A stretch of DNA of 64,000 nucleotides from Roseiarcus sp963816065 (GCA_963816065.1 CAWFJG010000019.1:124001-188000), one strand, 5' to 3'; positions 20,398 to 29,232 are shown, numbered from the stretch's first letter. Numbers and translations: made by a program. The notes: generated by a model from the letters alone, not told the origin.

Positions 20398-21465
20398 TTA
20401 ACTCTCTCGAGGCGTTTGCGGCGCCAACTCGATCAGTGTTTTGAGGATCGCCAATAAGGCGGGGATTTCACGCTCTTCCTGTTTAATCTCGTGCAGTTCT
20501 TTTGGATTGACATGTACCGCGTCGTTACCCAATCTCTTAAGTCTTTGGAGTTGCGCCCAGTGGATTTTGCTGGGTAATCGGTCCTTTGCACTTTCTATTT
20601 TATGATACAAGTCTTTTCCTGTTGAGCCATAGTGATTAGTAAGGACGAGATCGAGTACGACACGCATAAGCGCAAATGCTGCGAGCGGTATGCCGTAGAC
20701 GAATGCCTCTTGCGCCTGCCGCAATCGCGCCATAAGCGAGAGGGGACCGGATTTGTCATAGTGACCCGAGACGTGCCGCGGAATCATTACAAATGGAACC
20801 AAAATTCGTCGCCGGAACACTCCGGCGAGATCGAAACCAACCTCTTCAATTAGCCGATTCCATGCGTCAATTCCGCTTCGTACTCGATCCTGGTAGTCTT
20901 CGTCGGTTATTCCGTCCCCAACGGAAGCTTCGATAGAAATTCTAGCTTCCTCGATGGCTTGGTCAATGGCATTCGCGTTTGTATGGGCTGTATCGTCGCT
21001 CTCCATCCAGCGAATTTCGAAACTCTTCTCGGCCCCAGCCCAATAATAAGCCCAAGGGCTTTCGCGAAATTTTTGCTCAGCTCTTCTCCAATCTACTGCT
21101 TCGTATTCTTTCCAGAGTGCCTGGCGACTTCTCTCGTCAAGTACTGGACCGAAGATCTCGTGACTTCCGATCTCGAAGAGAATATAGGCCACTTGACCAA
21201 CAACTCCGCTGTATCTTGAGTTATAGTCATGCCAAGCGACAAGAAACGCGGGGTTCGTCGGGGAGTTGTACAATTCCCTTCGGCTGTGTTCCTGAACGCG
21301 AAGCTGGTGTGCGGCTCCCAGTACGTCATAGCAAAGGCTTTGGAGACCGTTGTTCTCCCGCGCTTTACTGACAATAAGCTCTGGCGTGTCGTCGACGAGA
21401 TTGCGGAGCTTCTGGAATGCCGCCATGAAGGCTTGAACCTCAGCGCTGTCAGAAGACTCGGACAT
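20398..21465 (-). CDS. Hypothetical protein with DUF4145/DUF5677-like C-terminus
   Basis: 355 aa, not firmly recognised. The body is mostly helical and hydrophilic. A central part (VYGIPLAAFALMRVVLDLVL) and the end (QRLKRLGNDAVHVNPKEL) resemble the helical LRxxGNxAVH signature of DUF4145-type proteins, often found in defence and accessory islands. Codon and base use is visibly AT-richer than its neighbours, suggesting transfer. No partner gene is obvious. It faces mfd tail to tail. Confidence 0.6.
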   Translation of the reverse strand: MSESSDSAEVQAFMAAFQKLRNLVDDTPELIVSKARENNGLQSLCYDVLGAAHQLRVQEHSRRELYNSPTNPAFLVAWHDYNSRYSGVVGQVAYILFEIGSHEIFGPVLDERSRQALWKEYEAVDWRRAEQKFRESPWAYYWAGAEKSFEIRWMESDDTAHTNANAIDQAIEEARISIEASVGDGITDEDYQDRVRSGIDAWNRLIEEVGFDLAGVFRRRILVPFVMIPRHVSGHYDKSGPLSLMARLRQAQEAFVYGIPLAAFALMRVVLDLVLTNHYGSTGKDLYHKIESAKDRLPSKIHWAQLQRLKRLGNDAVHVNPKELHEIKQEEREIPALLAILKTLIELAPQTPRES

Positions 21466-21547
21466 TAGTATCTCCGCGATCTTAACGATCCCCCGTCACC
21501 CGACGCGTTTCAAAAAGCGGCAGGGGCAATGAACGCGGACGGAACGG

Positions 21548-21889
21548 CTATGACTTGCTCACTTCCCTCTGCGCTTGTCGAATCGCTTTCCGCCGTCGCA
21601 TCCAGTCAGATCGTATTTCCAGCCCTAGTTTAAGGGCTTCCGAGAAGTGTCTTGTCAAGACGGTGCCGGAAAATGGATCAATGTATGTCGCGTCGTGCAT
21701 CGTGAAGCGCTCATCTTTGCCGCACCTATAGCAGTAGGCGAAGAACCAACCTGTATCGAATCCTCGGGTAAACGTCGGCGTTACCACATGTGTATAATCG
21801 CTTCCGTCAGCGAGCCAACCGAAAACCGGGCCGTCTGGCCTTCGATCTGTCAGGAATTTGTCTTCCTCGGCGGCCGAAATTGCGTACAC
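21548..21889 (-). CDS. Hypothetical protein, ~113 aa
   Basis: A GTG at 21889 gives a protein beginning VYAISAAEEDKF and ending in a basic helix (RRRKAIRQAQREVSKS). It contains a Cys pair in YCYRCGKDERF, possibly half of a metal site, and a hydrophobic FDTGWFFAY stretch. Not recognised. It begins ten bases after the stop of the DUF29 gene and may be cotranscribed. The frame is open further upstream, but that extension would lie inside the DUF29 gene and looks non-coding. Confidence 0.5.
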   Translation of the reverse strand: MYAISAAEEDKFLTDRRPDGPVFGWLADGSDYTHVVTPTFTRGFDTGWFFAYCYRCGKDERFTMHDATYIDPFSGTVLTRHFSEALKLGLEIRSDWMRRRKAIRQAQREVSKS

Positions 21890-21899
21890 GCTCCGCCCT

Positions 21900-22340
21900 T
21901 CACTCCGGCCAAAACCCGCCGTCCAACACCTGCTCCACTGTCCAAGGACACGCCTCCGGGAATGTCGCGTCCGGCAGCCCGGTCTCCGAGATCGCCTCCA
22001 GACGGGCCTTTCGGTAGGCGGACGCCAGAGCCTGCAGGAGTAGGGGGCTGAGGCTCGGGTTGTCGTCAAGATGGTCTGTGACGTCATAGCGCTGGACGCG
22101 GATGCTCGCCTCCCAGCTCGGGCCGCGCTTGCCTGGCTGATAGCTCCATTTCAACAGATGCAGCAGGAGGACGGTGAGACGGCTGATGAGTTCGCGCTTC
22201 TCCGTGCGCCCCATGCTCTCGATTTCCTCGGCGATGTGCTCGATGTCCGCTTCCGTCAGCTTTCCCGCACGCAGCAGGTCCGTCTGTTCGCGACTCCAGG
22301 CGTAGAAATCGCTGTCGTAAAGCGGGCTCTTCACGGGCAT
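21900..22340 (-). CDS. DUF29 family protein, copy A
   Basis: 146 aa. LYDSDFYAWSREQ, ADIEHIAEEIESMGRTEKREL and ACPWTVEQVLDGGFWPE are the DUF29 pattern: a small all-helical protein of unknown function common in cyanobacteria and proteobacteria, often in multiple copies. Copy B lies 168 bases upstream in the same orientation with the same ends, so the pair arose by tandem duplication. Confidence 0.85.
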   Translation of the reverse strand: MPVKSPLYDSDFYAWSREQTDLLRAGKLTEADIEHIAEEIESMGRTEKRELISRLTVLLLHLLKWSYQPGKRGPSWEASIRVQRYDVTDHLDDNPSLSPLLLQALASAYRKARLEAISETGLPDATFPEACPWTVEQVLDGGFWPE

Positions 22341-22508
22341 GGAGACAGGATATAATTCCAGCGCCGCACGTCCATCAGAATCGGCCAGCTTCCCCTACAC
22401 CCCCGCCATGATCTTTGCGCGCGCCGCGCTGGCGAGGAACGCCGATCGGACGCGGATCAACGCGGCGTTGAAGAGGGGGAAGACCGACTAGTCCAGCAGA
22501 CGCGCGTT

Positions 22509-22949
22509 TCACTCCGGCCAAAACCCGCCGTCCAACACCTGTTCTACCGTCCAAGGGCACGCCTCGGGAAATGCCGCGCCTGGCAGGCCCGTCTCAGCCA
22601 CGGCTTCAAGTGCGGCGTCGACATAGGCTGAGGCGAGGGCCTGGGGCAGGAGGGGCTTGAGGCTCGGGTTGTCGTCGAGGTGGCCGGCCAACCGGTTGCG
22701 CTGGACGCGAACGCTCGCTTCCCAACTGGGGCTCCGCTTGTCCGGCTGATACCGCCATTCCATGAGATGGAGGAGGACGATGGTCAGACGGCTGATGAGC
22801 TCGCGCTTCTCTGTCCTCCCCATGCTGTCGATTTCCTCGGCAATATGCTCAATGTCCGCCTGCGCAAGTTTACCCGACCGCAAGAGCTCTGCCTGCTCGC
22901 GGCTCCAGGCGTAGAAATCGCTGTCGTAAAGCGTGTTGCGCGTTGGCAT
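22509..22949 (-). CDS. DUF29 family protein, copy B
   Basis: 146 aa, the same length as copy A. The N-terminal 60 residues and C-terminal 20 residues are nearly the same as copy A, while the middle (residues ~75-120) has diverged (NRLAGHLDDNPSLKPLL versus YDVTDHLDDNPSLSPLL). Function unknown. The 168 bases between the copies hold no convincing gene. Confidence 0.85.
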   Translation of the reverse strand: MPTRNTLYDSDFYAWSREQAELLRSGKLAQADIEHIAEEIDSMGRTEKRELISRLTIVLLHLMEWRYQPDKRSPSWEASVRVQRNRLAGHLDDNPSLKPLLPQALASAYVDAALEAVAETGLPGAAFPEACPWTVEQVLDGGFWPE

Positions 22950-23236
22950 AGCCGGAGGCTACGCCGTTCGCGCCATCGCGTCTATCATCGCGCACGCAGG
23001 AACGACCCGTCGATTACGTTCGAGCCAGCGGCAATAGGATGCCGAACGGGATCGGAGGCGCTCAATCACTTTGTCGGGCGTTGGTCTCGACCTTCGCCAT
23101 GGCGCCGCCCCTCAGGGCCAAGAGGTGCGCTCCAGCGCTCGGCGAGCCAAGGAGAATGCACAAAATATTGCGCATCGACGCGATCCACGCTTATGCTCAA
23201 TAAACACAAATATCTACTGTAAAACAGGGTAACGCT

Positions 23237-23845
23237 TCAAGGCTCGGCTGGCGGCCGCGCTCGCGGAACCCCTCGCACCCCGTGGGTCTTGGACGGGGGC
23301 GGGGACCTCGGGCGAACCATTGGCAAGAGGTCGCTGACGAAGGTCTTCAGGGCTGCCTCGTCCAGACGCGCAGAGGAGAGCGCAAAGCCGAGATAGGCCC
23401 AGTTCATGATCCGAGCGCGCGTGCCGGCGGCGTTCGAAGGAACGCCCGCGTCGACCAGGAGGTCCTGCAGGTAACGGATTCGCTCCGCGTCCACCGCTTC
23501 GGCGGCTGAATTGGCCTGCTCGTCGAAGGTCGCCCAGGCCCGCACAGCGCGCTCGGTCTCCGAGTCTGTGGAAAATGTTCGGTAGAGAAGCGCCTCCAGA
23601 CGATCGTCTGCGGCGCCCTCGATCCGATCGAGGATGTTTGCGAGGGCGATCTCACGCCAGCGGTGCAGAATAGCCGCGTGGAAGGCCGAGACGTGCGCGA
23701 AGTGCCAATAGAAGCTGCCGCGCGAAACACGCAGGCCATTGGCGAGCGTGTCCGCCTTGAGCGCGGCGAATCCGAATTTCGCCAAGGCTTTGAGGCCCGC
23801 GTTGACCCATTCGGCCGGTCCCAGTCGGTTGTCCCGCATTTCCAT
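23237..23845 (-). CDS. TetR-family transcriptional regulator
   Basis: About 200 aa. The N-terminal HTH is visible: GLKALAKFGFAALKADTLAN then VSRGSFYWHFAHVSAFHAAIL, where SRGSFYWHF is the TetR recognition-helix signature. The C-terminal domain is variable and ends in a Pro/Arg-rich tail. ATGs at 23845 and 23839 are both possible. It diverges from an alpha/beta hydrolase, and two related palindromes lie between them, one touching the TetR start codon. Confidence 0.87.
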   Translation of the reverse strand: MEMRDNRLGPAEWVNAGLKALAKFGFAALKADTLANGLRVSRGSFYWHFAHVSAFHAAILHRWREIALANILDRIEGAADDRLEALLYRTFSTDSETERAVRAWATFDEQANSAAEAVDAERIRYLQDLLVDAGVPSNAAGTRARIMNWAYLGFALSSARLDEAALKTFVSDLLPMVRPRSPPPSKTHGVRGVPRARPPAEP

Positions 23846-23857
23846 ACACTGCTGTAT
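23844..23857. promoter_or_regulatory. Candidate TetR operator O1 (ATACACTGCTGTAT)
   Basis: Imperfect 14-bp palindrome overlapping the start codon of the tetR gene. A second site with the same ATACA and CTGT ends is 46 bases away. Spacing and symmetry fit TetR autorepression; this is an inference from position and symmetry. Confidence 0.4.
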
Positions 23858-23889
23858 TGACGTTCCGCGGTCGGGATGATAACTCTTCC

Positions 23890-23903
23890 ATACAGAACTG
23901 TTT
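23890..23903. promoter_or_regulatory. Candidate TetR operator O2 (ATACAGAACTGTTT)
   Basis: Second imperfect palindrome of the divergent region, similar to O1. It lies upstream of the short ORF and hydrolase on the plus strand, and would let one TetR dimer control that direction. Confidence 0.4.
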
Positions 23904-23914
23904 GGAGAGGCGCA

Positions 23915-24025
23915 ATGCGCAGCCCCGTCGTGCGGTCGGCCGGAATTCTGGCGCTCGCGGCGTCGATTGCCCAGCGGGCGCTCAGGGACGCGAATGCGTT
24001 CTCGCGCGCGGAGGTCGCGTCGTGA
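23915..24025 (+). CDS. Possible 36-residue leader peptide
   Basis: ATG after TTTGGAGAGGCGCA, a good ribosome site, opening a 36-codon frame (MRSPVVRSAGILALAASIAQ then a charged tail). Its TGA overlaps a GTG (GTGA) in the frame of the hydrolase, so it could couple translation to the hydrolase. Not recognised, and too short to judge from composition. Confidence 0.3.
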   Translation: MRSPVVRSAGILALAASIAQRALRDANAFSRAEVAS

Positions 24026-24105
24026 CCCGCCGGCCGAATTCCCCAAAGCCGACACTGGATATGCATCCCACGCAGTCCCTCGCGTCCGACCTCAAGGGAG
24101 TTCCC

Positions 24106-25317
24106 ATGCCGGCCAAGCCGACCACCCTCTCCCTTTCGGACGTCCTCGGCCTCGGCCGGCTTGCGGCCGATGGCGCCGCCGGCGTGACCGGGTTGGTCGA
24201 GGAGATGCACATGGCCATCCTTGACACGCCGGGGCTCGCGCCGATGGCCCAAGTCTTGACTGGCGGTATCGCGCGGCTCGTCTATCGCGGCGTCGGCGGC
24301 GCGTTCCGTCTGACCGGCAAGGGCATCGGCGCCGGGGCGGCGCTGGTCGTCGCCGGACCCGATGACGCGCCGGTATCGCGCGGCCGCGAGATCATGCTCG
24401 CCGCGCTCAACGGCGTCGTCGGCGACCATCTGGCCGAGACCGCCAATCCGTTGGCGCTGCCGATGCGCCTCCGCCGCGAGGGGCGCCCGCTGCCGCTTGA
24501 GCCTCAGGCTCTGGCCGAGGCGTTCCCCGACGCGACCGGCAAGCTCGCCGTGCTCGTGCACGGGCTCTGCATGAGCGACCTGCAATGGACACGGCAGAAC
24601 CACGACCATGGCGCGGCGCTCGCCCGCGACCTCGGCTATACGCCGGTTTATCTTTCCTACAATTCCGGCCTGCACGTCTCCACCAATGGGCGCGCCTTCG
24701 CCGAGGCGCTGGAGGCGCTGGTCGCCGGGTGGCCGCGGCAGATCGAGGATCTCGTCATCGTCGGCCACAGCATGGGCGGGCTCGTCGCCCGCAGCGCCTG
24801 CCTCGTCGCCGAGGCGGAGGGCCATGCGTGGCGGCAGAAGCTCAAGAAACTCGTCTTTCTTGGCGCGCCGCATCACGGCGCGCCGCTCGAGCGGATCGGC
24901 AATTGGGTCGACGTCGTGATCGGCAGGACGCCCTACGCCGCCGCCTTGGCGCGGCTCGGCAAGATGCGCAGCGCCGGCGTCACCGACTTGCGCTTCGGCG
25001 CCATCGAGGACGAGGACTGGCGGGGCCGCGACCGCTTCGCCCGCGAGCCCGATCCCCGCCGGCCCGTTCCGCTGCCGGACGGCGTCGCCTGCTACGCGAT
25101 CGCAGCCACCACCGCCTCCCCCGGCGACCTCAAAGACATCCTCCTCGGCGACGGCCTCGTCCCCGTCGCGAGCGCGCTCGGCCGCCACAAGGAGCCAGCG
25201 CGCGATCTGAACATTGCGCCCGACCGGCAATGGGTGGCTTGCGAGACCGGGCACCTCGACCTGCTCAGCCGGAGCGACGTGTATGAGCGCATGGCGGGGT
25301 GGCTGGCGGAAAATTAG
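24106..25317 (+). CDS. Alpha/beta hydrolase (lipase/PGAP1-like)
   Basis: 403 aa from the ATG at 24106, preceded by AAGGGAG; in-frame alternatives are a GTG at 24022 and an ATG at 24061. Oxyanion region HGLCMSDLQW, nucleophile elbow GHSMGGLVARS and LGAPHHGAPLER are clear; a C-terminal His is available in ETGHLDLL. The first ~120 residues are a helical extension of unknown role. Divergent from tetR, with candidate operators between, so probably repressed by it. Likely acts on esters or lipids; substrate unknown. Confidence 0.8.
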   Translation: MPAKPTTLSLSDVLGLGRLAADGAAGVTGLVEEMHMAILDTPGLAPMAQVLTGGIARLVYRGVGGAFRLTGKGIGAGAALVVAGPDDAPVSRGREIMLAALNGVVGDHLAETANPLALPMRLRREGRPLPLEPQALAEAFPDATGKLAVLVHGLCMSDLQWTRQNHDHGAALARDLGYTPVYLSYNSGLHVSTNGRAFAEALEALVAGWPRQIEDLVIVGHSMGGLVARSACLVAEAEGHAWRQKLKKLVFLGAPHHGAPLERIGNWVDVVIGRTPYAAALARLGKMRSAGVTDLRFGAIEDEDWRGRDRFAREPDPRRPVPLPDGVACYAIAATTASPGDLKDILLGDGLVPVASALGRHKEPARDLNIAPDRQWVACETGHLDLLSRSDVYERMAGWLAEN

Positions 25318-25398
25318 AGGACGTCGCTATCGCGAGGACCCCGGACTTTGATCCGGTGAGGACGTGGCGATCAGGCGCCGGTCTGCAGCCCTTCAGCG

Positions 25399-25431
25399 TC
25401 TGGATCGCTTCGCTGACGCTCGCGACGACGG
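25399..25431. repeat. Degenerate dispersed rhizobial intergenic repeat
   Basis: On the minus strand this reads CGTCGCGAGCGTCAGCGAAG followed by CGATCCAGACG, closely resembling the short CGTCATTGCGAGCG...GCGAAGCAATCCAG repeats scattered through many Bradyrhizobium-type genomes. Only one copy was noticed here. It sits between the 3' ends of the hydrolase and the convergent transglutaminase gene. Confidence 0.45.
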
Positions 25432-25458
25432 CTTCGGTGAGGCGCGAAACCGCCGCCC

Positions 25459-26275
25459 TCATCGCCTCTCGACCTTCTCGTCCGTCATCACCTCGAAGCG
25501 CTTCAGATTGGCGATGCCGAAGGCGGTCGACATGGCGACGTCGGCGGCGTCGCGACCGCGTCCCATCACGATCCGACCGATGCGCGGATGGTTGTGGCGT
25601 GCGTCCATGGTCCACCAGCGGCCGTCGAGGAAGACTTCGGCCCAGCCGCTGAAATCGCCAGGGTTGACGTCGGGCGGCACGCCGATGTCGCCGAGATAGC
25701 CGGTGCAGTATCGAGCAGGAATGTTCATGCAGCGGCAGAGCGCGATGGCGAGGTGGGCGAAATCGCGGCAGACGCCGATGCCCTCGGACATGGAATCGCT
25801 GGCTGCGCGGGTCGAGCGGGCGTCGGCGTAGTTGAAGCGGATTTTCCCGTGGACGAAATCCGAGATCGCCTGCACGACCCGCGTTCCGCCGGACAGTTTG
25901 CCGAATTGCGACCAGGCGAAGTCGGCGAGCTTGTCGCTGTCGCAATAGCGGCTCGAGACCAGGTAGAGCAGCGCTTCGTCGGGCAGATCGGCGATCGGCG
26001 TCGTCCGCACATCCGGCGGCGTTGCCTCCGGCTCGCCGAAGTCGGCGATGACGAAGCGGTCGGAGAAGGTGACGAGCCCCGCCGGAACACTCGACGCGCG
26101 TAACCCGATTGCCGAAAAGATCGAGATAATTCCGCATGGGGAGGGGCGGATCCGAGGCGATCGTATCCGGCGTGACGAGGTCGGCGTCGCGAGACGGATG
26201 GACGTTCAGCTGAAGCAGCATCGGCGTTGGCGCCGGACATTCAAAGGCGATGGTGAATCCTGCTTCGATCAGCAT
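25459..26275 (-). CDS. Transglutaminase-like protein (one frameshift)
   Basis: Papain-like transglutaminase/protease fold. Catalytic Cys in GVCRDFAHLAIALCR, His in WWTMDARHNHPRIG, Asp nearby; GWAEVFLDG is a typical strand. The N-terminal ~60 residues (MLIEAGFTIAFECPAPTPML) match the bacterial transglutaminase N-domain. They join the rest only after dropping one base near 26088, where TGTTCCGG should read TGTCCGG. Likely a peptidase or amidase of unknown target. Convergent with the hydrolase gene. Confidence 0.83.
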
Positions 26276-26650
26276 GGGGCTATCCTTCTGTCGGGTCGAT
26301 CATGGCGGCGGCAATTTTTCGTGTAATTTGTTGCGGAAAAACAGAAATCCTGGTAGGGTTCAAGTATGGGCTAAGCAATCGACGAGCCACAGGCTCGACC
26401 GTTCGCGAGGGAGACGGCCGTTTGCGAGGGAGGGGGAGGCGTAGAGATATTTTCTGCCCTGGGGTCACCAGTAAGTCATTGAAAACACTCATTTCGGACG
26501 AGAGAATCCAAGGAATTCCAAATAATTCCAGCCGCCGAAACCCGGGAATTTGCGGAGCAACGCTGCAAGCCGGCGGAGAGCTGAGGAAATCCAAATTGCC
26601 GGGGCTCGCCAGAATATACGTATTGTCATTGCAAAAATAGACCTCCTTCC
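26276..26650. other. Intergenic, no gene recognised
   Basis: About 375 bases, AT-richer than the surroundings. It contains several GGAATTCC-like steps near 26510-26535 but no convincing ORF or ribosome site; an open plus frame at 26302 has random-looking composition. It should hold the promoter of the transglutaminase gene. Confidence 0.5.
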
Positions 26651-26983
26651 TCACTCCTTTGGCGGCAGCCTCCTGACGAATGCCAGCGCCGCATCGATCA
26701 GCCGCGTCCGCAACCCGTCTTCGCCGTAAGCCCCGGGCCCAGCGCGGACCCAGCCGTCCATCCGGCGGCCGGCGGAGATCATCGGGCCGACGTCGTGGAG
26801 CGCGAGCGCCCAGGCGTCGTTCCCCTTGCCGAGCCGGATGAGCATCCCGTCTCCGCGCGCGCCAACCAGCAGGTTGCCGTCGAGGAGCCACGCCAGACCG
26901 CCGAACATCGTCTTCTCAGTGAGCGCCAGGTTGCGCGGCAGATCCGCGCGGATCAGATCTTCGAGGCCGGGATCGCGAGCCAT
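26651..26983 (-). CDS. TfoX/Sxy N-terminal domain protein
   Basis: 110 aa from the ATG at 26983, preceded by TTGGAGACTCCA. EKTMFGGLAWLLDGNLLVGA and GRRMDGWVRA are the TfoX N-domain pattern. The C-terminal DNA-uptake domain of true TfoX is absent, as in many short alphaproteobacterial homologues of unknown role. No competence gene is nearby. Confidence 0.85.
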   Translation of the reverse strand: MARDPGLEDLIRADLPRNLALTEKTMFGGLAWLLDGNLLVGARGDGMLIRLGKGNDAWALALHDVGPMISAGRRMDGWVRAGPGAYGEDGLRTRLIDAALAFVRRLPPKE

Positions 26984-27189
26984 TGGAGTCTCCAACCGGG
27001 CAGGCGCAACGCCCATCGAACGTCCGGCGCGCAAGCCGTCGGGCACACTGCTCGGATAGAGGGCCGCAGGCAAGCGGGCGGCCGACCGCCGAGGCAGGGT
27101 GAAGCCATTTGATCGCCGGCTTCGGCCACGGCAGGATCGGGAGGCCGAGGCGTCGTCGTGTCCTCGGGCCCGCGCGGAGGAGACGCCTG

Positions 27190-27744
27190 ATGGAAAAGAT
27201 GCATTTCACCCGGATGGACGAGGGGACTGACGCCGACTTTCAGGTGCTCAGGAATGTCCATGAGCAGACCTTGCGCAACCTGCCCGACCGCCTGTTCGGC
27301 ATGCTGCGCGATCTCGCCGGCGACACCGCTTACAACATCACCCGCTACGACCATTGCCTCCAGACGGCGACGCGGGCGCTGCGGGACGGAAAGGATGAGG
27401 AATATGTCGCCGTCGCGCTGTTGCACGACGTTACAGAACCGCTCGGACCGTTCAACCACGGCGAGGTGATCGGCGCGATCCTTCGGCCGTTCGTCTCTCG
27501 GGACAATTGGTGGATGCTCACGCAACACGGGCTTTTCCAGACCTACTTCTACGCCCGCCACCTGGGACTCGACCCGAATGCGCGCGACAAGTTCAAATCG
27601 GACCCGGCCTACGAGCGGACGGTCGAGTTCTGCGCCAAGTATGACGAAGTCTCGTTCGATCCCGCTTACAAGAGCGAGCCTCTGTCGACGTTCGAGCCGC
27701 TGGTGCGGCGCCTGCTGGCCAAGGCCTGGACCCCGCCATCCTGA
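27190..27744 (+). CDS. HD-domain phosphohydrolase (COG4341, PhnZ-like)
   Basis: 184 aa. Metal ligands fit RYDHCLQTATRA (His) and ALLHDVTEPLG (His-Asp), with FNHGEVIGAILRPFVS after. This arrangement belongs to the HD/PhnZ-like group that includes mixed-valent diiron oxygenases, so an oxygenase rather than a phosphohydrolase is possible. GGAGGAGACG precedes the ATG. No phosphonate genes are nearby. Confidence 0.8.
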   Translation: MEKMHFTRMDEGTDADFQVLRNVHEQTLRNLPDRLFGMLRDLAGDTAYNITRYDHCLQTATRALRDGKDEEYVAVALLHDVTEPLGPFNHGEVIGAILRPFVSRDNWWMLTQHGLFQTYFYARHLGLDPNARDKFKSDPAYERTVEFCAKYDEVSFDPAYKSEPLSTFEPLVRRLLAKAWTPPS

Positions 27745-27850
27745 AGGCGCCCGGAAGACAAACGACTGGAAAGACCCCTCCTGTTGTGAGCGGGAACAAA
27801 TTCGAGGTCGCGCCGTTGGGATTCGACCCCCTCCTTGACGGAGCCTTCCC

Positions 27851-28415
27851 ATGCCAAACATCAACGATGCGCGCGTTCTCATCATCGCCACCGATGGAGT
27901 TGAGCAGGCCGAACTGATCACGCCGCGCGACGAACTCCGCAAGGCCGGCGCCAAGGTGGACGTCGCCACCCCCGGCGGCTCGGATATTCGAGGCTGGAGC
28001 ATGACCGACTGGGGCGACAAAATCCCGGCCGACCTCAAGATCTCAGACGTCAACTGCGACGATTACAACGCTCTCGTCATCCCCGGCGGCGTGATCAACC
28101 CGGATAAGCTCCGCGTTGACGAGACCGCGATGGACGTCGTCCAGTATTTTCTGGAGAGCGAGAAGCTGGTCGCAGTCCGTTTGTCATGGTCCGTGGCTGC
28201 TGGTTCAGGCCGACGCCTGCGACGGACGCCGCATGACGTCGTATCCCTCGATCCGCGCCGATGTGGAGAACGCCGGCGCCGACTGGGTCGACGAAGAGGT
28301 GGTGATGGACGGGCAGGTCATCACCAGCCGCAACCCCAAGGACCTTCCCGCCTTCTCGGCCAGGATCATCGAGGAGCTGAAGTCCGGCCGATTTGCTGAG
28401 CAGGCGGCGGAGTAG
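27851..28415 (+). CDS. DJ-1/PfpI family protein (one frameshift)
   Basis: About 187 aa. RVLIIATDGVEQAEL starts the fold, GWSMTDWG and VIPGGVINPD follow, and the nucleophile elbow VCHGPWLLVQ contains the conserved Cys. The elbow and the end (MTSYPSIRADVENAGADWVD) are one frame ahead of the N-terminus, the change lying at about 28165-28185. One extra base explains it. Family members act as proteases, deglycases or stress chaperones; which one applies here is open. Confidence 0.85.
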
Positions 28416-29232
28416 CCTTGGCAGGGGCCGGGGCGAGGCGCGGCGGTAACGTTCGCCCGCGCTATCCGGTCGAGCCGGCGCTGATGGAGGCGCTGGTCGA
28501 CCGCTGATCCCGCCCGATCCTCCAAACGCCGGGCGGCAAGGATGTCGCCGGGTGAAGAAGAGCCACGGGCCCGGCGCCGACAGCGGAGAGGGCGGCCGAA
28601 AGCCCGCGCTCGGGGGCCTTATCGCCCGGACCGGCCCGATCCGGTTGCCTGCTAGCAGGCGGCTTATTTTTCCAGGGCCGGCGTTCCATTCCTGAAAGCC
28701 TAGCAATATCATAGCGCTGACAGCTATACAACCAAACGGTTGCGGCATGGAACAGGCAACTCAAACAGGCTCGGAGCAGGCAACTAACAGGCAGTTATCA
28801 GGCTCGAAACAGGCGGAAACAGGCAGATGAAACGGGCCGCGGAACGGAGCGTGTTCGGGTTGTAGATGACCACGCTGGCCGAGGACAAGGGAGACAAAAT
28901 TCACCACAAGGACCATGAAAAACCACGAGGCCCGCGCCAAACGCCTGTCGTTCCTCCTGTTCTTCGCGCCTGTTGCGGGGAGAGCCGAACGCCAACTCGG
29001 TCCCTTTGTTGGGCCGGCAAAAGGAATCTGCTCAAGCAACTCGGCTCGAGGCTCAACGCCTGTCGGTCGTGTTCGATCCGGAGGGCGCTTGGAATTGTTT
29101 GGTCATCGCCGCGGTTCCGACAGGATGGGACTCTGAGCGGCTCAAGAACTTTCGAGCCCGCCGCCTCGCCACATTTTCGCGCTCCCTCTGCGCGGATGAT
29201 GGCGTTCCAGACGCAGGGGCGGAGCAGCGATC
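28416..29232. other. Long gene-poor stretch
   Basis: About 815 bases without a convincing gene. It contains the structured repeat element of 28648-28824. Around 28420-28507 there is a short frame ending in an EALVDR-like tail that may be a gene remnant. Open frames elsewhere are short, overlap on both strands and lack ribosome sites. Confidence 0.5.
28648..28824 (+). repeat. Structured intergenic element, copy 1
   Basis: Parts in order: perfect palindrome CCTGCTAGCAGG (28648-28659), GGCTTATTTTT, a spacer, hairpin CAACC-AAAC-GGTTG (28729-28742) followed by CGG, then seven copies of AACAGGC or a one-base variant starting at 28751, 28764, 28775, 28786, 28797, 28808 and 28818. Copy 2 at 54933-55108 has the same parts with the same 81-base distance between palindrome and hairpin. 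The spacers differ, so order and structure look selected. Unknown family; could be an RNA, a protein-binding array or a non-autonomous mobile repeat. Confidence 0.8.

Noticed and set aside
22408..22491. 27-codon frame between the DUF29 copies
   Set aside because: No ribosome site and no similarity recognised; could be a random frame or the end of a lost gene.
26302..26640. 112-codon plus-strand frame in the 26.3 kb gap
   Set aside because: No ribosome site, random-looking composition, and no domain; region left as intergenic.
28751..28824. AACAGGC array as a CRISPR
   Set aside because: Repeat units are 7 bp with 3-6 bp linkers; CRISPR repeats and spacers are each more than 20 bp. No cas genes.
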